DNA of 64,000 nt from NCBI RefSeq assembly GCF_027579695.1, contig NC_083570.1, positions 4,743,001 through 4,807,000 of the forward strand, in the 5' to 3' direction. Made by a program: the position numbers and the translations under genes. The DNA is from Neoarius graeffei. Taxonomy: Eukaryota; Chordata; Actinopteri; Siluriformes; Ariidae. Under the pieces are notes generated by a model that was not told the origin of the DNA, made no database searches, and saw nothing but the letters and a program-made list of their open reading frames with translations. How positions within the stretch are numbered: the stretch's first letter is position 1; the number at the start of each line of letters is the position of its first letter. This document shows, piece by piece, positions 43,864 through 53,983 of this stretch.

Positions 43864-44877
43864 TCATAGCTGACCTGTTATGGAGGAGTTAATTCTGAGT
43901 GCTCTTGTTGTAGGATGTGGACTTCGCCGACGTCCTCCTGAAAAAGGCCTGTTGAATCCTCGGCCGCCATAACGACCCCTCGCTGAGCCAAAGCGATCTG
44001 AAGACCTTCCCTGGCCATAGGGCTGAAAGCGTGAACCACGACTCTTCCTAGGGGGTATAAGCTTTTTTCCCATCTTGTTTGCTTTGGTCACTGCATCAAT
44101 TTCTTTCCCCACGTCATCACCAAACAACTCTGTTGTAATAGGAGTTGAGGCATTGCATAAAGCATTGTATTGGGCATTGAGATCTGTCTTTAGCAGCTCT
44201 CTTCTCTTCAGATTGATTTCTCTATTGCCAGACAGGATAAGCACCAAAGCATGGACTAGTTTGGTTTTCATTTCTCCGGATGCTGTTTTCGAGGCATCAA
44301 GGATAGCATAAGCTGCAATTAAAAACATCCGTTGACATCTCTGCATTCCAGTATCTGCTTTCTTGGTGTTGTCTTTAAGCTGAGTCCACACAGTCCTGTT
44401 CGTCTTAGGAGCCAGTAAGAGCTTACAATTTTCCGGTCTGGCATATTTGTCAGTAAGCTCGTCGAGTTTTGCTTTGGGTAGTTTGTCATTGATGAGACCA
44501 TCTATGATCTTCACCAGATCGTCATCGATTGGTGGGCTTGTTTTCTCACTTGTGGCAAACTCCTGGGCGAGGTCCTGGAACTCGCTTGCGGCAGCATTTT
44601 TCTCTTTCTGTTGATCTTTATCTTGAGAAAGAAATTTTTCTAAGTCACCAGCAAGATCTGCATTAGAGATATTCCCGTGAGATTCCTCCTCTTCATCACT
44701 CCAGAAATCTTCATTATAAGCGTAGTTTTCGATGGCAGTCGTAACAAACTGTTCTACATGTTGTTTCAGATCAGTTTTCATCTCTGAAAACATGGCAGAT
44801 ATAGAAGTTTTCAAATCTTCTGAGGATGTGATTTCAGTTGAGGTTCCTGGGTCATACATATTAATTGCCGCGAACAA
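43864..44877 (-). mobile_element. DIRS gag-like ORF
   Basis: 337 codons, acidic N-terminal half, then YARPENCKLLLAPKTN, a block found in DIRS/Ngaro ORF1 proteins, and a basic Arg/Gly-rich C-terminus (RFGSARGRYGGRGF) suited to nucleic-acid binding. It ends four bases before the RT frame. Confidence 0.8.
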
Positions 44878-44885
44878 GTAATAAA

Positions 44886-45000
44886 TATATGTAGTGTGAA
44901 CAGGAATTCACAAGTCTTATTCAGATTCAGAATCTGAACAAGTAATATGTAGTGTGAATAAGAATTCACAAGTCTTATTCAGATTCTGAATATTTATTGT
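44886..45000. repeat. Tandem ~60-bp duplication in DIRS leader
   Basis: AATATGTAGTGTGAA...CACAAGTCTTATTCAGATT occurs twice in tandem with small differences. Confidence 0.85.
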
Positions 45001-45150
45001 CATTGTCTCAAAAAAGAACAACGAAATTCCGTTTGGAGCATCCATACAGCAGAGTTGTACGCCACTCATTGAATATTCTTCGAAGCAAAGCTAGATCGAA
45101 GATTATGAACGTAGTGTTTCCCAAAATTCATACGACTGTGGATCATTTGT

Positions 45151-45346
45151 AGGGAAACTATCACTTACTTTCCCCCCCTTTTTTTTTTGCTAGGGAACTA
45201 ACACTTACTTCCCTTTTTATTCCCAATTTTAATGACATTGTCGACTTTTAAGTAGAATAACAGTATTACGAATTTAGACTGTAGGGAAACTATCACTTAC
45301 TTTCCCTTCTTAGTGAATCTTTTAAGGGAACTATCACTTACTTCCC
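45151..45346. repeat. Four dispersed AGGGAAACTATCACTTAC units in DIRS leader
   Basis: Units near 45151, 45193, 45282 and 45324 share GGGAA(A)CTA(T/A)CACTTACTTTCCC. GGGAAA and TTTCCC at the unit ends can pair, so each may form a small hairpin. Confidence 0.85.
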
Positions 45347-47052
45347 TAAAGTTCCTCGTTAGGCTTTACACCAACTGAGGTATGAAAGCTCTCGTGAAGT
45401 TATACGAGTCCATGTGACTAACATTAATAAAACAACTCCCAAAACATAAAGAAGTCGGAAATTTCTAACAGAAAAAAAATCATAGAAACTATAAGAAAAG
45501 AAATATAATATATCCATAAATATCAGTTACCTGTATAAAACCGAATTTAATCCAAAAAAAAAAAAGCCCAGCTCTGGAAGGAAGACCACAAGGCAGCTCT
45601 GAACTCCACGGCGTCCAACGTTGTACTGACTCACGGCGCGCGCGTGTGCGTCTCATATTAACCGGAAGTACGTCACTGCGATTTGGTAGAATGTAAAATG
45701 GACTTGATGCCTATCTTGTAAAGTAAAAATATGCAGCTAAAGTCCAGTATACTATTTGTAAATCGAACAAATAGCACCATGAGCCTGTCAGTGCTGGAGG
45801 TGAAGAATCTGCTGTCTGGTACTCGGCTCCGTGTGGTTCAATCAGATTATAACTCTGCAATCATCTGCTGTGTTCTGAATCCTACATGCACCAGTAGGTG
45901 GCGCACACGCATAATATTATGTAGGCTATGTTAGGCTACGATGCATATCTAACATCTGCATTGCTGAGGTTATTTATTTTTTATTTATTTTTCTTTTTAT
46001 TTATCCTGTTTGTTTTATTAATTTTATAGGCCTAGTTATTCTGCTTAATTTATTTTGTCTACATCCATGTATGCAGGCCCGCCGACAGGGGGGACAAACG
46101 GGTATGTTGTCCCGGGCCCAGGAATGGGGAGGGCCCAGAACTGGGCTCTCATGAAGTTGCGATTATTTTATTTCATTTCAAAATGTGTTGATTTGGGGGA
46201 GAAATGTGCTATATTTGCATTCAATAAATGATTTCTAGATCTTTTGCCTTTATTGCAGGGGTCGGCAATTAAGTTTGGACCCGGGCCAAATTTTTCTGAC
46301 AATGGCATTTCGGGCCATGGCCATTCTTTTCTAATGGGGGAAAAAAAGTTATATTTTTTTCTATTCTATTAAAAATAAACGTTATTTAACTTTTTAAATG
46401 CATTTAATTTCATTTAATTTAAAACATTAATTTGCTTCTGTGCGCTGTTATTATGCCGACTGCTGCATCTCCTGGCGTCTCTCATGAAACAGGCGACCTG
46501 CCGAGCAACCTGCCGTAACTAATATATACAACTGCCGGTTGTTTATTCTTTTGGATGACGTGTAGATGATTAGCTGAAGATTGCTAGCTATCGATGCAAA
46601 ATGTCGTTTGCACTATATTTATATTTATATTTATATTTTTTATATAATATATATTACATTTTATGTAATATATATTATATTTTATGTAATATATATTTAT
46701 ATATTGATATTTATATTTAGAAACGGCCTGCTTAAAACTAGTCACTAGAGCTGTAAAACTCAAAATGATTACGAGGACACTGAATCCAGGTCAATCATTT
46801 AATAATAACAGTATGAATATTTGCAACATTTGTGATAATAGCAATGTAATACTTATACTGTTGGTAATATTGTAAAAGAACATATTAACATACAATACAA
46901 CACCGCCGAGTTTTTAAACTCAACCAAGAGTACTTAATGGCCAACAGTATTCACACTTGATACCTTTTAAATCACCAAACATATCTTTGTAAGCACACGC
47001 ATTTTCAGCATTGAACATCTCTAAACACAATCCAAAAGCCTCTAAAAGCACC

Positions 47053-47054
<2 letters not shown>

Positions 47055-47113
<59 letters not shown>
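47055..47113. repeat. (GT)n microsatellite
   Basis: About 29 GT units inside hAT C. Confidence 0.95.
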
Positions 47114-47118
<5 letters not shown>

Positions 47119-47460
47119 AAAAATGACAGTGGAATTACTGTCTACTAACCTGTAAACAGTTGAAAAACACGGAGAGATGGTTTCCCCTGCTCTGAATTTC
47201 ATTGCATCTGAGGGCTGCTGGAGTCTGCGGTCCCCATAGCAACCAAGATGTTACTCATGTCACGCGCACACTTTTTTCACATTGCTTAGTGTGCGCGAGG
47301 CCAGCCAAAACTACCAATGTAAAAGCATTGTAGATGGTCTTCTTCGCGCATCGGTTAGCCTACCCCACGTTATGAATTAATTAAATTGCAGCTATTCCCA
47401 AGTTTAAAATTCAGAGCGTTTCGTCACTGGATTTTTTTTACTGGGGCACTACAGATCTAT

Positions 47461-47480
47461 ACTGGGGCACGTGCCCCAGT
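47461..47480. repeat. Perfect 20-bp palindrome
   Basis: ACTGGGGCACGTGCCCCAGT is its own reverse complement; an extra half (ACTGGGGCACTACAG) lies 21 bases upstream. It directly precedes the hAT C transposase remnant. Confidence 0.9.
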
Positions 47481-48942
47481 AAAATACCCCTGGCGACGCC
47501 GATGTCTCTGGATCGGATGCTCGGAGGAGTACACGGGGATTAAGAAACTTGCCCTTTATGTGCTGACGATGTTTCCATCTACCTACACGTGTGAGTCAAG
47601 CTTTTCTTCAATGAACGCAATCAAAACACACGAGAGGAACCGTCTGACCAATACAAACCTGAGAACTGCTTGAGGATAAAAGTGACATCCCTGTCGCCCG
47701 ACATCCACAAAATTGTGACCGAAGGGAAGTGTCACATTTCCCATTAAGTGAGTACTGGCCTTGTTAATAGTCTTTTTAAATAGTCATATTGTTTGATCTT
47801 ATTTAAATCGTAGTTTCCTCTTTTTCTTTCTTTATTCAGGAGCAGCGCAGATCCTTCTCCCACGCCGCTGATGTGCATTCGCTTTTTTCTTTTTTTTAAA
47901 TTAGGCTATTTGATATTTGAGCCGACCTTATGTTTTTTTTTTTTTTAAATGTAGCCTAATGAAACATATAGGCTATTTTTTCACCTTGTCCGTTGCGAGA
48001 GGGAGACAGGACACTTTTGTTTTCCATAAGATTACGCGCACACGCGTGCCAATTACCGTTCCGACCTGTGCGTCAAGTAAGGCTAAACAGGCTGCAAGGA
48101 TGTTCTACCTGTTGCTTTTGTCACGTTACTTATCAGCTACACTTCAATAAATGTTACGAAATCGGTGGAATTGTTGTATTTTTTTTAAATAAAACATGAG
48201 GTTTAAAAAAATATTATATCGCGTGAGTAGAGACTGGGATAAGAGAGGTATGTGTGTGTGTGTGTGTGTGTGTGGATTGGCCCGGGGGGATTGTTGGGGG
48301 GGGGGGGGGGGGGGCATTCAGAGCATTTTGTCCCGGGCCCAGCCAAAGCTGTCAGCGGCCCTGCATGTATGTTCTTCATCTGTTATCCTGATTTTTGTGG
48401 ATTTGTTAGATTGTACCTGATTTATATACTTCAATTAAAAAAAAAGTTAGGCTGCGATGCATGGCTGAATGTAACATGAGAAGAGAAAATGGAGAATGGA
48501 TTGCGTCATTCTTATTTACTAGTTTATGAGTTCAGTTTCTGCATTACACACATTCATATTAGTCTTACAGTTACATCGACATTTTTTTTGTTTAAATAAT
48601 ACTTAATGAGATTAATGTTTATTGTTAATGATTAATTTAGGCCAATGCTCGATTTTGGTTGTTTAAAATTCCTAAGGGGTGCTGGGTAAACTAGGTCTCT
48701 GACTTGCCTCAGTTGACCAAAGAGAGCTGTTTTTCCTGATTTCCTTCGCATATTCAAGAACATCATTCGGCTTAGGTGTTTACATTCTCTCCCATCTCTG
48801 CTTTCTAGTGGGAGTGAAACTATATAAACATCTGATAAAAACCCGCCGAACTAACGTCAAACCCGCCCAATTTTTGTCAACTAGCCCAAGCCTTTTTTCA
48901 CCCACAAAGTAGAATTCAAAACCGCCCAATCTGGCAACACTG

Positions 48943-50199
48943 CCGACTGACGCTCGCGCCGTATCCAGAGCCATAGAGATCTACCGATCGCTCTGCCGGA
49001 TCCAACTGACGGATTTTCAAAAAAGAAGGCGCGCGCACAGTTGTCATTGGCCAGTTTTCATGATGAGAGCCACTTCAACCAATCACATTCAAAGCACGTG
49101 GCATCTTTTTCTTTATCGAGAAAAGGTGATAAAGAAAAGAAATTTTTATTTTTATTTGTAGGCTGATCAGTTCCATAAGCATCTCTCTCTCTGTCACACA
49201 CTATATACTGCATTATGTGTAAAGCACTATATAAACAAAGGTGAGTTGACTTCACTTAATTTAAGCAAAATATCAAACGCATCAATATTTTACTCGCATT
49301 CCAGAATCTGGACATCATTTAGGTTTTCATGGCGCTGTCATTTTCACTGTGCTGAACAGCACATAAAGGGCTATTCCAGTTCAATGCAACACAATAGATA
49401 GACATTATTTTAATCTACATTGGAATTTATAAATGCTAACCCACTCATAACTTTTTATTTCATCATCTGAATTCAAGCTTTACCATCCACAAGTTTACCG
49501 ATTGCACGTGAGCGCGCCACTGCCCTGTTTCTGACCGCCCCTTCCCCCGCACGTGACGCTGCCAGACAGCGCCGACAGCCAACCGGAAGACGCGCCAGAT
49601 GTGGCTCCGCCCTCCAGAGAGAGCCTGACCGACGCTCAGAAGGGAAGAAACAAAGCCAAGTGTATATGACAGCACTGTGTCAACTCGCCGCCGCCGGGAA
49701 CTTTTCTAACTACTCCGCATATTAGAATATAAATGTTTATTGAAGCTGCTTATAAAGCGAGTTTGCGAGCAATTTAAACAAGCCAGCCATCAGTGCATGC
49801 ATCATTCTTTGTGATAATTCACATCCATTAGGCATTTCCAGTATTGTTGATGGGTAAAATTTGAAAAGATTGAACTCAGTATCGCACCCTATTTTTTCCC
49901 CTGATAATTCTACACTGTGAACAACGAATTCATGTTAAATTAGTCGAATAAAAATCAACCAGACAAACGTTGCTGTCCATAAATTCCAGCACAAATAGTG
50001 TCCATTTCAAAAAGGCACAAACTTCTAAAGTAGATAAACAGCGTCTTAAAGCTGTATATCGCAGTTTATAGTCAAAGTCTAGAGCAGCTTTTATCTGCAT
50101 CAAACAGTCATAACTTTAATAGATATTTGATAGATTGTAGCCGCTTAGTCCTTTTTTACCTGTTGAAATAACTGAAATTCACTGCTGACTAAATCATAT
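48943..50199. other. Non-coding stretch, GC-rich in part
   Basis: No recognisable coding sequence. 49500-49630 is GC-rich with many CpG and CACGTG sites, which could be a former promoter island, but no gene follows on either strand. Confidence 0.4.
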
Positions 50200-50322
50200 A
50201 GATCCTAACGTGTGGGAATGGTTTAAGGTCAAACAAATAGCAGTTGTCATGGGTAAAACACTTTCACGGATAAGGAAACAAGAACAAAAGGATCTGATTG
50301 ATAAAATTAATACACAACCAGG
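50200..50322 (+). mobile_element. L1/Tx1-like LINE scrap
   Basis: Nearly identical to 30040-30160 (TGGGTAAAACACTTTCACGG, AGGATCTGATTGATAAAATTA). It breaks off at 50322 where a CCAGGCACGTGCACAC repeat end begins. Confidence 0.85.
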
Positions 50323-50914
50323 CACGTGCACACATAGGGCTTTAGGGGTGCTTGAGCCCCTGCCCTTTTTGCCTCGAATTAAATGTTGCCCTTTTAAATC
50401 TGCTTGTTAACTTGTTTGGCTGGGTGACCATTCTCATAGCAGCAACACTGATAAGGCAGTGGATCTGTCACTGGTCGGAGTGGATCAGTGTGGCCCTCTG
50501 ATGGACCCTTTCCACTGATGGATGTGGGAGAGAGGGGTCAGAAATTATACAACAACAAATGGGCTACAGTTACACCGAAAATGTGCACTTACTGTATTTA
50601 TAAACTGTATTACGCATCATGCAAATGTAAAACAAACACTATGAAAAAAACTGAAGCATCACTTTTAATCAAAATATATTTATTTAATCATCTTTAATAA
50701 AAATATTTACTAAAAATAATATCTAAATATTTAAGAATAATAAAAATCTTAATATTTACAAATAAAATTATCAAAATATTTACAAGTAATAAAATAATAA
50801 ATCAAAATATTTACAAATGAAATAAAAATTAATTTACAGGCGTTAAAATAAGGAACTGAACCAAAATATATCGTTTAAAATGTCAAACAGATGTGGGCCA
50901 GATGTGCTGAGAGA
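50323..50914. other. Non-coding stretch with one repeat terminus; 3' flank of the BTG gene
   Basis: CAGGCACGTGCACACATAGG ... GGGGTGCTTGAGCCCC resembles a common fish repeat end, mirrored at 57155-57190. 50650-50880 is AT-rich and includes AATAAA-like signals on the minus strand that could serve the BTG gene. Confidence 0.45.
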
Positions 50915-50974
50915 TTAGCTGGAGACGGTCATCACAGAGTTGAGATGAGTCTCCAGCGGCAGTGGTGTGGACTC
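50915..50974 (-). other. In-frame extension of the BTG gene beyond the TAG
   Basis: Directly after the TAG (50977-50975) the same frame continues for 19 codons, ESTPLPLETHLNSVMTVSS, to a TAA at 50917-50915. BTG1 and BTG2 proteins end in a similar Met-x-Val-Ser-Ser/Gly tail, and the TAG falls where they have the Tyr of Val-Leu-Tyr-Glu. This looks like genuine ancestral coding sequence. Confidence 0.7.
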
Positions 50975-51695
50975 CTACAGCACACCTATGGACCCGTTCT
51001 CCCCGATCCGGTAGGACACTTCGTAGGGGTCGACCCACACTGTCAGCTCACACGGTAAGAGGGCGCGAACCTGCTCCATGCTGAGACCACTGGTGTAAGC
51101 AGCCTTCCCTACTAGCGGCTCCATCCTGCGATTGATTCTGAGGCATCGATATCCCGAACCTCTGAACGGTGCGTCAGGGAACCAGTGGTGCTCATAATGC
51201 TCTGGAATCAAAGAAAACAGACTTTTAAAAACTCTGTTCAACTCGCAGATTGTTTTAAGAATAGATTTGTTATTAGAATATCATGACTATCATTCACTTG
51301 GGATGAGGCTCTCGAGAAAGGCAGCATTTCTGGGCAGTGTTAATGCTCCTGAGATAAACATCTGTCCGCCATTAAATCTAGGTCTTTATACATCACTGAC
51401 TTTAACTGAATGCCACACTAATAAGCTTTCCCTTTTTCTCAGACCACAGCAAGGAGTCGGTATAATTGTAAAGGTATTTCAGTGAAAATGAAAAAGAAGT
51501 AGATCGAATAAAGACTAAATATGATGTGGATCCTTTTGTCAGAAGTCACAGGTGTGTAATGTGGTGTTTAATCTCACCTCCTAACGCCTCTTCCAGAGAA
51601 CGGCTGAAGTGTTGGAGCTGTTTTTCGGACAGAGGTCCTCTTCCTCTCAGTAATCCGGTGATGAAGGTCACCGCTGTGGTCACCTCGACTTTCAT
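50975..51695 (-). CDS. BTG/TOB family antiproliferative protein (BTG1/2-like), two coding exons
   Basis: Exon 51695-51578 (ends GGAG|GTGAG, phase 1) joins 51201-50975 (acceptor TTCCAG|AG) to give 114 residues: [20 protein letters not shown], then box A ([20 protein letters not shown], about residues 41-60) and box B ([20 protein letters not shown], about 86-105). BTG proteins bind the CAF1/CCR4-NOT deadenylase through this fold and slow cell growth. Human BTG1 is 171 and BTG2 158 residues; this frame stops right after box B at Val-Leu-TAG. The conserved-looking tail continues in frame beyond. Promoter, 5' UTR exon and splice sites are all present, so it was recently or is still a live gene. 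Which paralogue it is cannot be decided. Confidence 0.85.
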
Positions 51696-51713
51696 GTTGA
51701 AATATTTTCGTAA

Positions 51714-51827
51714 ACTGCAAAATATCATACGATACAGACAGTCATGCGATTAGTGTGTGTCGTGTTAGTAGATTATTAAAACTTAAAAAAAAAATACAAA
51801 TCACTCAGTTAGTGCAAGGTGACTTAC
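51714..51827 (-). other. Intron in the 5' UTR of the BTG gene
   Basis: Donor CGA|GTAAGTC at 51827 and acceptor TTTTGCAG|TTTACG ending at 51715 on the minus strand bracket a ~113-base intron in the 5' UTR; the second exon then carries the ATG at 51695. Confidence 0.65.
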
Positions 51828-51958
51828 TCGGAAGGAGAAGATTAAACCGCTGATAGCCGCTGATGAATTGCTGATAAGTTGCTGATGATCGCTGGAAACT
51901 CGCTGTTACTCGCTGTGAAGGTTTGTGTCGCTCTGAAGCTCTGTGTGGATGTGTGGCT

Positions 51959-51968
51959 CTTATATAGC
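51959..51968 (-). promoter_or_regulatory. TATA box of the BTG gene
   Basis: CTATATAAGA on the minus strand, about 270 bases before the ATG. Transcription would start near 51935, giving a first 5' UTR exon to 51828. It is preceded by TTTAAACTAATTAAACTG repeats. Confidence 0.7.
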
Positions 51969-52069
51969 TGCAGATTTTGAAACATAACTAATTAAACTGT
52001 TTTCATTTAAACTAATTAAACTGTCTTCTTTTAAACTAATTGAACTAATGAAATTGTCTGAATCATGTG

Positions 52070-52108
52070 ACCTGGGTTTTCCCCTAAACTTTAGGGGAAA
52101 ACCCAGGT
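52070..52108. repeat. 19-bp-arm perfect hairpin upstream of the BTG promoter
   Basis: ACCTGGGTTTTCCCCTAAA and TTTAGGGGAAAACCCAGGT are exact reverse complements with a single base between. It lies about 100 bases upstream of the TATA box. Confidence 0.9.
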
Positions 52109-52194
52109 CATGTGACCAGGTGACATCAGCTCCCTGAGAGAGAGAGAGAGAGCATCCTGATCGCTCTGTGTTGCTCAGTAGCCCATTCACTACT

Positions 52195-52548
52195 TCAGGA
52201 AACCCATTCAAAGGAATCAGACAAAGTTTTGGACAACTCAATGGGGAGGCAATTTTTTCCCCCACATGGTACATCAAGATCAGCAGGCGTTGCAATTGTA
52301 CTCAATATCTCACTGGGGAAAATAATTGCCACCAAAAGTAGTAACAATGGCCATTGGGTAATATGCGTACTCCAAATAGACAATTCTACACTAATTTTAG
52401 GAAATGTTTATGGACGCTAACATAGCACAAAACAGAACCCTTCTTACAGAGATTAGAGAAGTTATTTTGCAGTTTAAAATTAAATATGTAACTGGAAATA
52501 TAATATCGGGAGGGGACTGGAATATGGTGAAGGATGAAGGACTAGACC
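52195..52548 (+). mobile_element. L1/Tx1-like LINE, endonuclease fragment
   Basis: Plus-strand frames read GRQFFPPHGTSRSAGVAIVL, LILGNVYG and IISGGDWNMV, the motifs of the L1 AP endonuclease. A stop and a frameshift break it. It ends at the hAT terminus at 52549. Confidence 0.8.
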
Positions 52549-53979
52549 AGGGGTGCCAGGGTGAAATTGGTACGGGGGCCAGATTTTTTTCAAGTGGGAC
52601 CTTGGGGGCCGAATTACACTCTTGGCCTGAAAAGACCAGACACTAACTCAACAAAAGGACATTATTTTATATGATTTTTGAAGGCCTATACGCCCAAAAG
52701 GAATTGTAAAGCTATAGCCTCAAAACGAGGCACACAATAAGATGGCAGACAAAAGCAATTTACCCTCTGAAAATGTGACAGTCTAAGCATGCAAGTAGCC
52801 TACATTTATAAAAAAAATGCTACAGAAATGGACTAAGACACAAATAACACAAGTGTAAACTGTAAATGACTTAGATCAGATTTATTGATCTTGCACATCA
52901 AAAACATGTCAATGCATAGGCCTAATTAGGCCAATTAAAACGATTGGCAAGTAGGCCTAAACGAGTCAAAAGAAAGAAGTGCCAGGGTAAATAATTCCAC
53001 CAATAGGTCAAGTGACTAAATATCCAGTAGCATTAGTTTAAAAGAGCCAAATATGACTGAACATACCAATAAAAACGAACTACAGATGGCACATTAACTT
53101 TGCTGGTCAAGTCCCACATATATTTCCACACACCCATCCTGTTTATTCCCCCTCAAGCACACAGCACAAGGTTACATGGGGGAGAAATACCAGCTACATT
53201 TTACATGTGGAAGCCAGAAGTCTTTTACTTTTTACCAGCTTGTCGACATTGGGGGACAGACTCTGGGCAGTTGCTATTTTCATGACATCGTTGAGATGTC
53301 CATGGGTCAGACGACTACGCAGTTTCGATTTATTAATATTCATTACTGAAAATGCCTGTTCACATAAATATGTTGTCCCGAACATACAGAGTAGCCTATT
53401 TTACCGGCAAAGGCCGTGATAATTGGGTACTCTGGTGGCAATGACTGATAGAAAGATTGGATTCCAACAGATGCGTATTTATCCTTGACGAATGCACCCT
53501 CCGAAAATGGCTTGGACACTTTTGCGATCTCCCACGCGATGATGTAGCTCGCCTTCACTGCCCCTAACATGAAATAAAATGTACAACAAAGATATTGAGA
53601 CACCCCTCTTTGAAAACAGCCGCATTTAACATTAAAGGAGAACTGAAGATGATGTATGATATTAAAACGAACCTTCATGTGTCTCTCGAGACTTTGAGAA
53701 AGCTGCTTGGTGTTTTTGAAGGTTTGAGGCAAGCTCATTTAGCTTTCCAGTCCTGCGTTGCCCGGTGAATTTGTCGGCGTGGGTCTCGTAATGTCTTTTG
53801 ACATTGTATTCCTTCGGTACAGCCACTTGTTGCGAACAAATCAGACAAACAGGTTTTCCCCCTACTTCCCAGAAAAAGTATTTCTCTCTCCATTTTTCCT
53901 GAAAGATGCGACCCTCAGAATCAACTTTTCTCTTTTTAGACAACATCTTGTGAACGAGCAACAACTAGCCGACTCTACA
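52549..53979 (-). mobile_element. hAT-Charlie-like transposon, internally deleted
   Basis: The left terminus is CAGGGGTGCCAGGGTG at 52549. On the minus strand the transposase N-terminus (53946-53662) has KRKVDSEGRIFQEKWREKY, PVCLICSQ and NVKRHYETHADKF, a BED-like zinc finger (Cys-x2-Cys ... His-x4-His), as in GTF2IRD2/ZBED5-type transposases. The C-terminal dimerisation part is at 53385-53194 (TTYLCEQAFSVMNINKSKLR). The catalytic middle is largely missing and frames are broken. The right terminus is not clear. Confidence 0.82.
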
Positions 53980-53983
53980 TTAA

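Larger units (their letters stand above)
40975..45692 (-). mobile_element. DIRS-type tyrosine-recombinase retroelement, near whole
   Basis: Identical 35-bp inverted terminal repeats (ATTCTACCAAATCGCAGTGA..., 40975-41009 and 45658-45692) bound the element; no target duplication is seen, as expected for recombinase integration. Reading right to left: leader with tandem repeats, gag-like frame, RT-RNase H frame, tyrosine recombinase frame. It looks largely whole with at most one or two breaks. It sits against a hAT A copy that lacks its own left end. Confidence 0.88.
46074..48363 (+). mobile_element. hAT element (family C) with transposase C-terminus, nested in hAT A
   Basis: Ends CAGGCCCGCCGACAGG and ...CTGTCAGCGGCCCTG with an exact 8-bp duplication CATGTATG (46066-46073 and 48364-48371). 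The other hAT A copy shows the empty site near 16010. 47510-47750 encodes the hAT dimerisation region (KLALYVLTMFPSTYTCESSF, IKTHERNRLTN), close to ZBED/GTF2IRD2-type transposases, with a frameshift after LRTA. Most of the transposase is missing. A second hAT-like terminus (CAGGGGTCGGCAA) begins at 46256. It also holds (GT)n at 47055-47113 and a G-run at 48295-48314. Confidence 0.88.
45693..48942. mobile_element. hAT A element, second copy, left end missing
   Basis: Runs parallel to 15634-16345 and then to 18470-18532 (ends CAATCTGGCAACACTG at 48942). Its first ~80 bases are missing where the DIRS element adjoins. It contains hAT C at 46074-48363. The central part differs from copy 1. A 67-codon frame at 45731-45934 is shared with 15674-15877 but resembles nothing known. 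Confidence 0.85.

Noticed and set aside
49463-49675. GC-rich 70-codon minus frame near 49500 as a gene with a CpG island.
   Set aside because: No recognisable domain or splice context; the CpG richness alone does not support a gene.
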